Shown piece by piece: positions 16,917 through 25,320 of a stretch of DNA of 64,000 nt. Source of the DNA: a bacterium YEK0313 (lineage in GTDB: Bacteria; Pseudomonadota; Alphaproteobacteria; Rhizobiales; Phreatobacteraceae); assembly GCA_000751295.2 (NCBI GenBank), contig CCMO02000001.1, positions 620,001 to 684,000 on the forward strand, in the 5' to 3' direction. The notes under the pieces are model-generated. The model did no database searches and was not told the DNA's origin. It saw nothing but the letters and a program-made list of their open reading frames with translations. Position numbers and translations under genes: made by a program. Each line of letters begins with the position of its first letter. Within the stretch, counting starts at the first letter, position 1.

Positions 16917-18062
16917 ATGACGCTCAAGGCCGCATCCATGCCCCTCAACGAGGACGAGATCATCGAGGGGATCAGGCGCTGGGTGGTCGCCGAAAGCCCG
17001 AGCCACGACGCCGGCGGCGTCGAGGCCGTGCTCGACGAGGTGGAGAAGGATTTCGAAGGCCTGCCCGTCACCATCGACCGGCGCCCGGGCACCGGCGGCT
17101 ATGGCGGCATCCTGAAGGTCGCGACGGCGGAGCCGTCGAACGAGCCGTCGATCCTGGTGCTCAGCCATGTCGACACGGTCCACCCCAAGGGCACGCTGAC
17201 CGGCCGCCTGCCGTTCCACCGCGACGGCGACAAGCTCTACGGACCCGGTCTCTACGACATGAAGGGCGGTGCCTATCTGGCGGTCGCCGGCTATCGGGCG
17301 CTGGTGCGCGCCGGCGTCGCGCCGGCCCGGCCGGTCACCTTCCTGTTCACGCCCGACGAAGAGGTCGGCAGCCCCACCTCGCGCGCGGCGATCGAGGAGG
17401 AGGCGCGCAAGGCCGCCTATGTCCTGGTGACCGAACCGGCGCGCGACGGCGGCCGCATCGTCACCGCGCGCAAGGGCGTGGCGCGCTTCACGCTGGCCAC
17501 CCATGGCCGCCCCGCCCATGCCGGCGCCCGCCACGAGGACGGCCGCAGCGCCATCCGCGAAATGGCCCACCAGATCCTCGCCGTGGAGGGCATGACGGAC
17601 TATGCCCGCGCCATCACCACCACGGTCGGCCTGGTCAAGGGCGGCACCGCGGCCAATGTCACGCCGGAAAACTGCACGGCGGAGATCGACCTGCGCGTGC
17701 CCGATCCCGAGACCGGCGCTGAAATGGTCGCCCGCATTCTCGGCCTCCAGCCGGTGACGCCGGACGTGACCGTGCATGTCGAGGGCGGCATCAACCGGCC
17801 GCCCTATCCGAAAACCGCGCCGATCGAGAGCATGCTGGCGCGCGCGCAGGGCGTTGCCCGCGCCATCGGCTTCGACCTGCAGGACTGCCCGATGACCGGC
17901 GGCGGCTCGGACGGCAATTTCACCGCGGCGCTCGGCGTGCCGACCCTTGACGGCCTCGGCATCGACGGCGCCGGCGCCCATACGCTGCACGAGCACGGCC
18001 TCGTCTCCTCGATCGTGCCGCGCGCCCGGCTGCTGGCCGGCCTGATGGAGACGCTGCGCTGA
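16917..18062 (+). CDS. M20 family metallopeptidase, glutamate-carboxypeptidase (CPG2)-like
   Basis: The 381-residue zinc hydrolase has the metal-site motif SHVDTVHP and the bridging Asp in GLYDMKGG. The catalytic acid pair is in PDEEVGS, and the dimerisation-domain His region is HGRPAHAGARHEDGRSA. These match the carboxypeptidase G2/ArgE branch, which removes C-terminal glutamate-like residues. ATG 16917 is the first plausible start; ATG 16938 is an alternative. Its neighbours (DUF1499, cytochrome b561) do not indicate a pathway. Confidence 0.87.
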   Translation: MTLKAASMPLNEDEIIEGIRRWVVAESPSHDAGGVEAVLDEVEKDFEGLPVTIDRRPGTGGYGGILKVATAEPSNEPSILVLSHVDTVHPKGTLTGRLPFHRDGDKLYGPGLYDMKGGAYLAVAGYRALVRAGVAPARPVTFLFTPDEEVGSPTSRAAIEEEARKAAYVLVTEPARDGGRIVTARKGVARFTLATHGRPAHAGARHEDGRSAIREMAHQILAVEGMTDYARAITTTVGLVKGGTAANVTPENCTAEIDLRVPDPETGAEMVARILGLQPVTPDVTVHVEGGINRPPYPKTAPIESMLARAQGVARAIGFDLQDCPMTGGGSDGNFTAALGVPTLDGLGIDGAGAHTLHEHGLVSSIVPRARLLAGLMETLR

Positions 18063-18152
18063 GGCGGGGAGCCCTCACGGTCTGTTGACTCCCGGTTGAT
18101 CGCCCGCTCCGGCTAAGACGCCGCGACCGCCACGGACCGGGAGGACGCGCGC

Positions 18153-18734
18153 TTGCACCCGCATTATCGCCGGAACATCTTCGACGACAGGCAGGGCTAC
18201 GGCATCGTCAGCCGCACCCTGCACTGGCTGATGGCGGCCCTGTTCGCCTGGCAGTTCGCCGGCGCGCTCGTCCATCTGCTGGCGCCGCAGAGCGGCGCCC
18301 GCCAGCTGTTCTGGCCGACCCATACGACCGTCGGCTTCAGCCTGCTGCTGCTGGTGCTGCTGCGCGGCGCCTGGGGCCTTGCCAATGCGCGCCGCCGGCC
18401 GCAGCAGGCCTCGCGCCGCCTCGGCCGCGCCGCCGCGATCGGCCACCTCGCCATCTATGCGCTGATGGTCGCCGTGCCGGTGCTGGCTCTCGTCAGGACC
18501 TATGGCGGCGGCCGCGCCTTCAGCTATTTCGGCCTGACCATCTTCAGCGCCACCGGCAACCGCGTGCCCGAACTGATGGCGCCGGGCAATGCCCTGCACG
18601 GGCCGCTCGGCTGGACCCTGTTCGCACTCATCCTCGGCCATGTCGCCATGTCCTTCGTCCACCGCTTCGCCTGGAAGGAGGACGTGATCGGGCCGATGAC
18701 GCGCGGCCGCCGCCAAGCGCTCGCGGAAGGTTGA
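18153..18734 (+). CDS. Cytochrome b561
   Basis: The 193-residue, four-helix inner-membrane di-haem cytochrome shows the haem-ligand histidines in RTLHWLMAALFAWQ, WPTHTTVGF, NALHGPLGW and ILGHVAMSFVHRF. Prokaryotic b561 proteins move electrons from quinol to acceptors such as superoxide. TTG at 18153 is chosen because GGGAGGAC lies at 18139-18146 and gives the normal short cytoplasmic N-terminus. It is monocistronic and converges with the SUKH gene. Confidence 0.88.
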   Translation: MHPHYRRNIFDDRQGYGIVSRTLHWLMAALFAWQFAGALVHLLAPQSGARQLFWPTHTTVGFSLLLLVLLRGAWGLANARRRPQQASRRLGRAAAIGHLAIYALMVAVPVLALVRTYGGGRAFSYFGLTIFSATGNRVPELMAPGNALHGPLGWTLFALILGHVAMSFVHRFAWKEDVIGPMTRGRRQALAEG

Positions 18735-18741
18735 GACGATC

Positions 18742-19392
18742 TCAGCCGGGGCCGAAGCGCGACGGCAGCGGGTCGTATCCCGGCCCGAGCAGAGGCTTGA
18801 CCGCCTCGGTCGTCGTGGCACGCAGAAAGGCCAGGAGATCATCGCCCGCCGAATGGATCGTCCGACAGCCCCGGTCGATCACGTAGAAGCGTGGCCCCGG
18901 CTCTTCGAGCAGCGCGCGATCTTCGGCGCCGAGGCGCGGTGCGCCGTCCTCGCCGCAGGACGCCCCGAGATCGTCGAGCAGCCATGATCGTTCCATTGCG
19001 CCCAGCCAGGCGAGCCAATGACCGTCAATGCTGTTCGCGAAGAAGACGAGGTCGGGCAGGAAGTCCGCGACGAGCCGGCTTTCGGCATCGCGCGGTTCGA
19101 GGCAGTCCTCGGTTCCGGGCCCGAGGCCGAGCCGCCATTGACCGACGAGGATCTTCAGCACCGTCGACGCCATGATCCGGCTGCGCGGCACCAGCGCCTG
19201 ATCGCCATGATCAGCGAAGGGCATCCTGACGGCAAAGAGGCCGTTCGCCAGCCCTTGGCCGTAGCGTGTCGCAAAGGCGCGGTAGGATACCGGCAACGGG
19301 GACCCGAGCGCCGCTTCCGCAGCATCGAGTTCGGCCTCCGTTGCCGTCCGCACGACGGTTTCGGTCGCGAACAGCGGTCCTGTCTCGCTCAT
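18742..19392 (-). CDS. SMI1/KNR4 (SUKH) family protein
   Basis: The 216-residue soluble protein has a SUKH-like N-terminal pattern: TEAELDAAEAALGSPLPVSYRAF and the aromatic/Asp-rich FFANSIDGHW in the middle. SUKH proteins are common immunity proteins of polymorphic toxin systems, but some are house-keeping. No toxin gene, VgrG or Rhs protein is seen nearby. It could be an orphan immunity protein. Family assignment is moderately sure; function is open. Confidence 0.6.
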   Translation of the reverse strand: MSETGPLFATETVVRTATEAELDAAEAALGSPLPVSYRAFATRYGQGLANGLFAVRMPFADHGDQALVPRSRIMASTVLKILVGQWRLGLGPGTEDCLEPRDAESRLVADFLPDLVFFANSIDGHWLAWLGAMERSWLLDDLGASCGEDGAPRLGAEDRALLEEPGPRFYVIDRGCRTIHSAGDDLLAFLRATTTEAVKPLLGPGYDPLPSRFGPG

Positions 19393-19499
19393 GCCGCGTC
19401 TCTCTCCGTTCCATCGGAACTTCCGTGCCTCACCGGGCTTCGCCCATCGGGACCGATCGCCCGCCGGACGCAGCCGCCCCGCCGAACGGGGGTACTATA

Positions 19500-19800
19500 C
19501 ATGCTGAACTCCACAGCCCGCCTCTTGCCGTGGGAAAGATGGCCCGATTAGCCTGTCGACCTGATACAGCACCACAACCCTGCACCTGGCGCGACCGTCA
19601 CGTCGCGCCGGCCGGCGGCGCATCCCTCTGGTGGCTGACGGGTCGCCGCTCGCCGGCTCCTATTTCGCCTGGGGCTATTGTCGGCAGTTCATTCTCGTCA
19701 TGCCGCGACACGGCCTGGTGATCGTCCACAAAAACGACATCCGGCCAGCCGAGGGCCACGCGCCGCGGCATGTGCGGGTGCCGACCTTCCTTGCCATCGC
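19500..19800 (+). pseudogene. Decayed C-terminal fragment of a serine hydrolase (beta-lactamase family), frameshifted
   Basis: Two pieces of a beta-lactamase-fold C-terminus can be read. One frame gives DLIQHHNPAPGATV and, in the next frame over, SLWW; after a shift near 19630 another frame gives VADGSPLAGSYFAWGYCRQF and VMPRHGLVIVHKND. Together these follow the order seen in class-C-like esterases (LWWVADGSP, AWGY-GQF, LVIVHK). No start or catalytic SxxK region is present. It lies between two intact genes, SUKH and a four-helix membrane protein. Edges are approximate. Confidence 0.55.
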
Positions 19801-19849
19801 AACCCGCCTCGCCAATGCGCCTTGCGACAGCCCGACGGCGCGCTGGCGG

Positions 19850-20311
19850 CTAGCCTGCGGCGAGGCCGAAACGGCGCTTCATGCGCAGCCCATCGCGGAT
19901 ATTGAGGCCAAGCAGCGCGAGATTGGCGCCGCCCGCAATAATCTCGACGATCTGCACGGCATAAAAGAGCGCATCGAGCCTCAGCGCCGCAGCCTGCCAG
20001 GCCAGGAACAAGGCCGAGGGCACCAGGACGAGAAGGCCATTGGCGCCAATGATCCGCATGCGCCCGAGCTTCACCGCGGCGAACCCTTTCGGCCGGCGGC
20101 CAGCCAGTACGACACCGCTGGCGCCGGCCAGCGCCATGGCAACAATGAGCAGCGGCAACTGCCAGGCGATCCAGAGCTTGGCGCTGACGATCTCCGTTTC
20201 CGTGCCGAACAGTTCGGCACGGATTGTGCCGCCGAGGAAGCGGGCGACCAGCAGGAAGGCCGCGAGCCCCGCGATGATGTGGACAATGCGCAGCAATGGC
20301 CTCACGCCCAT
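19850..20311 (-). CDS. Four-helix membrane protein, unknown function
   Basis: The 153-residue protein has four hydrophobic segments (about residues 7-25, 45-68, 88-108, 115-135) joined by basic loops. I do not recognise a family. It is divergent from the MarR gene at 20387, and the shared 75-bp intergenic region carries a paired palindromic site, so it is a likely target of that regulator. Confidence 0.7.
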   Translation of the reverse strand: MGVRPLLRIVHIIAGLAAFLLVARFLGGTIRAELFGTETEIVSAKLWIAWQLPLLIVAMALAGASGVVLAGRRPKGFAAVKLGRMRIIGANGLLVLVPSALFLAWQAAALRLDALFYAVQIVEIIAGGANLALLGLNIRDGLRMKRRFGLAAG

Positions 20312-20350
20312 GAACGTCTCTCTTGCAGTCGGTGCCGGAACACAAGATAC

Positions 20351-20382
20351 ATAGCATGCGATCTAATTATATAGCAAGCTAT
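20351..20382. promoter_or_regulatory. Paired MarR-type operator, two 12-bp palindromes 20 bp apart
   Basis: ATAGCATGCGAT (20351-20362) and ATAGCAAGCTAT (20371-20382) are two copies of ATAGC-N2-GCKAT whose centres are exactly 20 bases apart, about two helix turns. The second ends four bases before the MarR start codon. This is the expected layout for two MarR dimers on one face of the DNA, controlling both divergent genes. Confidence 0.7.
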
Positions 20383-20386
20383 TTAA

Positions 20387-20836
20387 ATGACCCTCGACCG
20401 CACCCGCTCCGCCGGCTACCTGACCAACTGGGCTGCCCGCCTGTTCGCCCGCGCCATCGACCGCCGCCTGAAGGCGGCCGGCATTTCATCGGGACAGTTG
20501 CCGGTCTTCTTCGCGCTCGCCGAGGGCCACGCCCTGTCGCAGAAGGCGCTCACCGAGGCCGCAGCGATCGAACAGCCGACCATGGCCGCCACTCTGTCGC
20601 GCATGGAACGCGACGGCCTCGTCGCACGCCGCCCCGATTCGAAGGACGGCCGCAGCACGCTCGTCTCCCTCACCTCGGCCGGCATGGCGAAGATGAGCGA
20701 GGTGCGCGCGGCGGTCGAAGCGGTGAACGCGGCCGCCCTTGCGGGCCTCGCACCTGGCGAACGGCAAGCCTATCTAAACGCCCTGACCGCTATCGTCACG
20801 GCGCTCGGCGCGCTTGTCGACGGCGACGCGCCCTGA
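20387..20836 (+). CDS. MarR-family transcriptional regulator
   Basis: The 149-residue winged-helix protein has the MarR core: EAAAIEQPTMAATLSRMERDGLV as recognition helix region and RRPDSKDGRSTLVSLT as wing. The ATG at 20387 lies just behind two palindromes, suggesting autorepression. It is divergent from the four-helix membrane-protein gene, the likely regulated partner. The ligand is unknown. Confidence 0.9.
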   Translation: MTLDRTRSAGYLTNWAARLFARAIDRRLKAAGISSGQLPVFFALAEGHALSQKALTEAAAIEQPTMAATLSRMERDGLVARRPDSKDGRSTLVSLTSAGMAKMSEVRAAVEAVNAAALAGLAPGERQAYLNALTAIVTALGALVDGDAP

Positions 20837-20859
20837 TCGGGCCTTCCGGCCCGCGCATG

Positions 20860-21576
20860 TCAGGCAAGCCTCAGGCCCCACCCGAAGCGGTCGAGCCCCA
20901 GCCGTTCGGCGACGCGCCGCGAACTCAGATTGCCGATCGCCGCCGTGTAGAACAACGCCTTGCCTGCGAGGTCCGGATGCGCGGCCCAATGCGCGGTCGC
21001 CAGCGCCGCAAGCCCGCGCGAGCGCCAGCCGGGAAAGGTATTGACGCCGATCTCGGCGCCGTCTCGGCCGAGCCGCGCGGCGAAAGCGAGCGATGCGATC
21101 GCGCCCTCGTCCAGAACCGCGCACCAGGGCGCCCAGAAATCGGTCAGGCCAACGAAACCGGCCGCGACGAGGTGGGCTGGCATGCCGTCCCGCCGCAGCC
21201 CGTCGATGAGCGCTTTCCCCGCTGCCGTGCCGCTTGCGACCACATCGGAGCCGTCCGATGAAGCCGGCCGATGCGGCAGCCGGTGGATCAGGACGCGCTC
21301 GATGGCGAGCGGGCTGCGCAGACCAGCCAGCAGCGCGCTCAGGACCGACAGCATGGCCGGCTCGGCTTCGGGATCGCGCCAGGGCGGCGCCCGATCGAGC
21401 TGTTCGGCCAGGCGCCGGGCGAGATCATCGGGCAACATCTGATGCAGGTGCAGGCTTTGTCTGTCCGGCGTCGCGGCGAGGAAGGCGAGCGGACCGGCCG
21501 ATTCGTCCGGATCATTCTCCCGGACGATGCGGCCGCGATCATCGCGCACGAACAGAGTCGCGGCGTGCACGGTCAT
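20860..21576 (-). CDS. GNAT-family N-acetyltransferase
   Basis: The 238-residue protein has a C-terminal GNAT (FR47-like) fold: strand GAEIGVNTFPGWRSRGLAALAT covers the acetyl-CoA loop (R-x-x-G-x-A) and NLSSRRVAERLGL is the final helix. The N-terminal half is not recognisable. The ATG at 21576 has GGAGGAG five bases upstream; an ATG at 21621 would add 15 residues and has no good site. It lies past the terminator of tRNA-Pro. Acceptor substrate unknown. Confidence 0.75.
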   Translation of the reverse strand: MTVHAATLFVRDDRGRIVRENDPDESAGPLAFLAATPDRQSLHLHQMLPDDLARRLAEQLDRAPPWRDPEAEPAMLSVLSALLAGLRSPLAIERVLIHRLPHRPASSDGSDVVASGTAAGKALIDGLRRDGMPAHLVAAGFVGLTDFWAPWCAVLDEGAIASLAFAARLGRDGAEIGVNTFPGWRSRGLAALATAHWAAHPDLAGKALFYTAAIGNLSSRRVAERLGLDRFGWGLRLA

Positions 21577-21665
21577 GAGCTCCTCCACCGAAAGGCCTCT
21601 GGTCAGCGCGCGCTCCTGCATTGCCTCGAGAACCGGTTCCGGAGCGATATCTGTCCCGAAAACGA

Positions 21666-21690
21666 AAAAGGGCGGCCCGAGGGCCGCCCG
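21666..21690 (-). terminator. Rho-independent terminator after tRNA-Pro
   Basis: GGGCGGCCC and GGGCCGCCC are perfect 9-bp arms with a 2-base loop, followed on the minus strand by TTTTTCGTTTT. It is a strong intrinsic terminator about 40 bases past the tRNA. Confidence 0.85.
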
Positions 21691-21727
21691 TTTCGTTCGC
21701 GCCAGCTGAAATCCTTGCGGCTTTCGC

Positions 21728-21804
21728 TGGTCGGAGTGGCAGGATTTGAACCTGCGACCCCCACGTCCCGAACGTGGTGCGCTACCAGACTGCGCTACAC
21801 TCCG
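21728..21804 (-). tRNA. tRNA-Pro(CGG)
   Basis: Minus strand: acceptor CGGAGTG pairs with CACTCCG, the anticodon stem CCACG/CGTGG encloses TTCGGGA with anticodon CGG, and the T-arm contains GGTTCAAATCC. Discriminator A and an encoded CCA follow at 21728-21731. All arms pair. Confidence 0.95.
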
Positions 21805-21914
21805 CCTCGCGAACAGGCCGCGTGTATAGCGATGCCCGATGAGGGACGCAACCCCATCTTGTGCGCTTCCCTCAACTCTCGACGCATGGCCGGTCGCTCC
21901 GCTAAATCTCGGCC

Positions 21915-22760
21915 ATGAGCGCCACCCGTTTCGACGCGATCGCCTTCGCCGGCGGCGGCAACCGCTGCTACTGGCAGGGCGGCTTCTGGGAAGCCTTTTC
22001 GGCCGTCCATCCGCAGAGCCCCGCCCTGGTGGTGGGGGTCTCGGCCGGCGCATTCCAGGCCTGTTTCTCGCTGATCGGCCAGGGCGCCAGGGTGCGCGGC
22101 ATCGTCATCGAGGCCTGCGCGGCCATCGAGAAGGAGCTGCAATGGGGCGAGCTCGCGCGTGGCCGCTCGCCCTTCATCGTCGGCGGGCTCTATCGCGACC
22201 TGCTCGACGAGATTTTCGGCACGCTGGAACTTGCAGCGCTGAGGGCCGCGCCGGAAATCCTCATCCAGGTCACCCACCCGCCCCGCTTCATGCCGCCGAT
22301 CATCGCGGCTTATGCCGCCATCGGCGCCTATCAGGTGGAAAAGGCGCTGAACGGCGCGGCCTATTCGAAGGCCGGCCGCCATGTCGGCCTGAAACCGGCC
22401 TGGGTGTCGACACATCTGGTCGAGACGCCGGAAGAGCTGGTCGCTGCACTGATGGGCACCGCCTCCGTGCCGCCCTTCATGCCGATCGGGCGGGTCGGCG
22501 GCCGGCCGGCGCTCGACGGCGGCCTCGTCGACAATCCGCCTGTGGAAAAGATCGCCGCGGTCGAGGCGGCGGGCGGGCAGACGCTGGTGCTGACCACGCG
22601 GGCCGGCAAGCCGCTGCCCGGCGCCCCGGGCCGCACCGTCGTGCGACCGAGCGTGCCGATCGTCACCAGCCGCTTCGCGGTCACCGATGCCGCGGCCATC
22701 CGGGCGGCCTACGAGCTCGGCCTCCGCGACGGCGAGGCCTTCGCCGCAGCGCTCGCCTGA
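21915..22760 (+). CDS. Patatin-like phospholipase
   Basis: The 281-residue lipid acyl hydrolase has the oxyanion motif GGGNRC at residues 13-18, the nucleophile elbow GVSAG with Ser43, and the dyad Asp in LDGGLVDNP. Patatins cleave acyl groups from membrane lipids. The gene converges exactly on the HAD gene: the two stop codons abut at 22760/22761. No signal peptide, so it is probably cytoplasmic or membrane-associated. Confidence 0.88.
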   Translation: MSATRFDAIAFAGGGNRCYWQGGFWEAFSAVHPQSPALVVGVSAGAFQACFSLIGQGARVRGIVIEACAAIEKELQWGELARGRSPFIVGGLYRDLLDEIFGTLELAALRAAPEILIQVTHPPRFMPPIIAAYAAIGAYQVEKALNGAAYSKAGRHVGLKPAWVSTHLVETPEELVAALMGTASVPPFMPIGRVGGRPALDGGLVDNPPVEKIAAVEAAGGQTLVLTTRAGKPLPGAPGRTVVRPSVPIVTSRFAVTDAAAIRAAYELGLRDGEAFAAALA

Positions 22761-23471
22761 TCAGGCCGCCGCACGGCGGCCGAGCCAGGCCTCGAGGTCC
22801 ATGATCGAACCGAGCACGATGTCGGCCTCTTCGGCAAAACCGTCGGGGACGAGCGGACCCGAGGTGACGCCGACCGCGACGATGCCGGCCGCCCGCGCCG
22901 CATGCATGTCGTGCAGGCTGTCGCCGACGAGGGCGACCTCCTCGGGCCGCATGTCGAAGGCCTCGAGGAAAGCGGTGATCTGGCCCGGCGCCGGCTTGCG
23001 GCCATGGCCGGAATCCCAGCCGACCACATAGTCGAAATGGTGGTCGATGTTCAGCGCCCGGGTCTGCCGCCGCGCGCCGTTCTCCGAATCGTTGGTGACG
23101 ACGCCGAGCCTGTAGCCCTGCGCCTTGAGCGCGGCCATGACGCCGGCCGGGTCGCCGATCGGCACGAGCGCGGCGATGCCCTCCTCGCCGAACAGCCGGT
23201 CCATCTCGTCGGTCACCGCGACCGAATAGGGCACGCCGATCGCCTCGGCCCAGAGCGGGCCGTAATCGGCGGAGGAACCGGCGACCAGCGGCGAGGTCGG
23301 CAGGAAGCGCTGCGCCGCCTCGTCGTAGAGGCTCACCGCCATCAGCCGCTCGACCTTGGTCCGGTCGCCGCCAGCCATGCGCTGCATGACGCGAAAAGCC
23401 GCCGGGCCCCACGTCTTGTCGAAATCGACGAAGGTGCCGTCCTTGTCGAACAGAATGGCGCGCAGGGTCAT
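22761..23471 (-). CDS. HAD-superfamily hydrolase, phosphoglycolate-phosphatase-like
   Basis: The 236-residue HAD phosphatase has motif I DKDGT (nucleophile Asp9, acid Asp11), motif II VVTNDS, and motif III/IV RKPAPGQ with LVGDSLHD. The cap insertion is C1-type, as in Gph-like phosphatases. The substrate phosphate ester is unknown. Promoter presumably lies in the 325-base gap shared with thrC. Confidence 0.88.
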   Translation of the reverse strand: MTLRAILFDKDGTFVDFDKTWGPAAFRVMQRMAGGDRTKVERLMAVSLYDEAAQRFLPTSPLVAGSSADYGPLWAEAIGVPYSVAVTDEMDRLFGEEGIAALVPIGDPAGVMAALKAQGYRLGVVTNDSENGARRQTRALNIDHHFDYVVGWDSGHGRKPAPGQITAFLEAFDMRPEEVALVGDSLHDMHAARAAGIVAVGVTSGPLVPDGFAEEADIVLGSIMDLEAWLGRRAAA

Positions 23472-23796
23472 CGGCGGTCTCGCAATGCGATCGGATGCGT
23501 CGGGGATCGCAGCCCCTATTCGACCCCTGTGACAGACCTAAGACATACGGTCCAGTGGGAGCAAATTCGACAGTCCCATGCCGGACGGCTCCAGGCGCGG
23601 GGGCACGTCCAATTCAAAGCTCCACAGGATTGCAAACTACGACCGATGGTCCACCGCCGGCACTGGCGCCTGCGCCTGGCATCGGGGGCCGGCACGGGCC
23701 GGAAGCGGACCATCGGCAGCCATGCCGCACAGCTCCGCACTTGCCAGGGCCGGCTTGCGGGTTTAACCCGCCGGTCACCGACGGAGCCTTGAGGCC
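23472..23796. other. Divergent intergenic region between HAD phosphatase and thrC
   Basis: No gene is supported in these 325 bases. They must hold both promoters. A perfect 15-base palindrome, GCGGGTT-T-AACCCGC, lies at 23757-23771, 25 bases before the thrC start, and may be an operator. Confidence 0.4.
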
Positions 23797-25203
23797 ATGC
23801 GCTACATCTCGACCCGGGGCGAAGCCCCGATCCTGACCTTCTCGGACGCCCTGCTCGCGGGCCTTGCGCGCGATGGCGGCCTCTACCTGCCCGAGACCTG
23901 GCCGGCCTTCACGCCGGAGGCGATCGCGGCGCTGTCGGGACAGTCCTATCAGGCGATCGCGCAGGCCGTCCTGACGCCCTTCGTCGACGCGGCGATCAGC
24001 CCGGACGCGCTCGCCCGCATGATCGACGAGGCCTATGCGACCTTCCGCCATCCGGCGGTGACGCCGCTCGTCCAGACCGGTCCGTCCGAATGGGTGCTGG
24101 AGCTGTTCCACGGCCCGACCCTCGCCTTCAAGGACTGCGCCATGCAGCTCCTCGGCCGGCTGATGGACCATGTGCTGAAGGCGCGCGGCGAACGCGCGAC
24201 CATCGTCGGCGCGACGTCGGGCGACACCGGCGGGGCCGCGATCGAAGCCTTCAAGGGCCTCGACCAGGTCGACATCGTCATCCTGTTCCCCGACGGGCGC
24301 GTCTCCGACGTGCAGCGGCGGATGATGACGACGGTCGACGCCCCGAATGTCCATGCGGTGGCGATCGAGGGCACGTTCGACGACTGCCAGGCGATCGTGA
24401 AGGGCATGTTCAACAACCACCGCTTCCGCGACGCGGTGAAGCTGTCGGGCGTCAATTCGATCAACTGGGCCCGCATCGTCGCCCAGGTCGTCTATTATTT
24501 CGCCGCCGGCACCGCGCTCGGCGCGCCGCACCGCGCCGCCCGCTATGTCGTGCCGACGGGCAATTTCGGCGACGTCTTCGCCGGCTATGTCGCCAAGCGC
24601 CTCGGCCTGCCGGTCAGCGAGTTCGTCGTCGCGACCAATGTCAACGACATCCTGGAGCGCACCATCCGCACCGGCCGCTACGAGGTGACCGGCGTCGTCG
24701 CCACCTCCTCGCCCTCGATGGACATCCAGGTATCCTCCAATTTCGAGCGCCTGCTGTTCGACGCCCATGGCCGGGACGCCGCGGCGGTGCGCCGGCTCAT
24801 GGCCGGCCTTGCGCAGTCGCGCAGCTTCGAGATCGGCGCCGAGGCGATCGCGGCGATCCGGTCGGAATTCTCCGCCGCGCGCGCGGACGAGGCCGAGGTG
24901 GCCGGAACCATTCGCCATGTGCTCGCGACGAGCGGCTATCTCATCGATCCGCATACGGCGGTGGCCGTGGCGGCGGCGCGCAAGACCGCGCACGATCCGG
25001 CCGTGCCGACGGTGGTGCTGTCGACCGCTCATCCCGCCAAGTTCCCCGATGCGGTGGAGGCCGCGGCCGGCCAGCGCCCGGCCCTGCCGGCCTGGCTCGG
25101 CAATCTGATGGAGCGGCCGGAGCAGATGACGCATCTGCCGGCCGAGCAGGCCGCGGTGGAGAATTTCGTGCTGGCCCATAGCCGCGCCGCCGGCCGGCCC
25201 TGA
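23797..25203 (+). CDS. thrC: Threonine synthase
   Basis: The 468-residue PLP enzyme converts O-phosphohomoserine to threonine. The PLP lysine is Lys112 in HGPTLAFKD, the phosphate loop is SGDTGGAAIEAF, and the N-terminus MRYISTRG is typical of the long (class II) bacterial form. The start follows TTGAGG. The gene is monocistronic here, without the homoserine kinase or dehydrogenase genes found beside it in some species. Confidence 0.95.
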   Translation: MRYISTRGEAPILTFSDALLAGLARDGGLYLPETWPAFTPEAIAALSGQSYQAIAQAVLTPFVDAAISPDALARMIDEAYATFRHPAVTPLVQTGPSEWVLELFHGPTLAFKDCAMQLLGRLMDHVLKARGERATIVGATSGDTGGAAIEAFKGLDQVDIVILFPDGRVSDVQRRMMTTVDAPNVHAVAIEGTFDDCQAIVKGMFNNHRFRDAVKLSGVNSINWARIVAQVVYYFAAGTALGAPHRAARYVVPTGNFGDVFAGYVAKRLGLPVSEFVVATNVNDILERTIRTGRYEVTGVVATSSPSMDIQVSSNFERLLFDAHGRDAAAVRRLMAGLAQSRSFEIGAEAIAAIRSEFSAARADEAEVAGTIRHVLATSGYLIDPHTAVAVAAARKTAHDPAVPTVVLSTAHPAKFPDAVEAAAGQRPALPAWLGNLMERPEQMTHLPAEQAAVENFVLAHSRAAGRP

Positions 25204-25256
25204 TCCAACCCGTCCGCGTCCACGGATCGATGCTGCATTCTGCCGCTGGCCAATGT

Positions 25257-25270
25257 CTGCAAAAATGCAG
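25257..25270. promoter_or_regulatory. Palindrome CTGCA-AAAA-TGCAG upstream of the AraC gene
   Basis: Perfect 5-bp arms with an AAAA spacer lie about 50 bases before the AraC start. A related TGCTGCATTCTGC stretch lies 20 bases further upstream. A possible autoregulatory site; unproven. Confidence 0.3.
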
Positions 25271-25320
25271 ATAATTTGCCGGAATGGCTCGCCGTGTCTC
25301 CGGCGTGCCGGGACGGCCCG

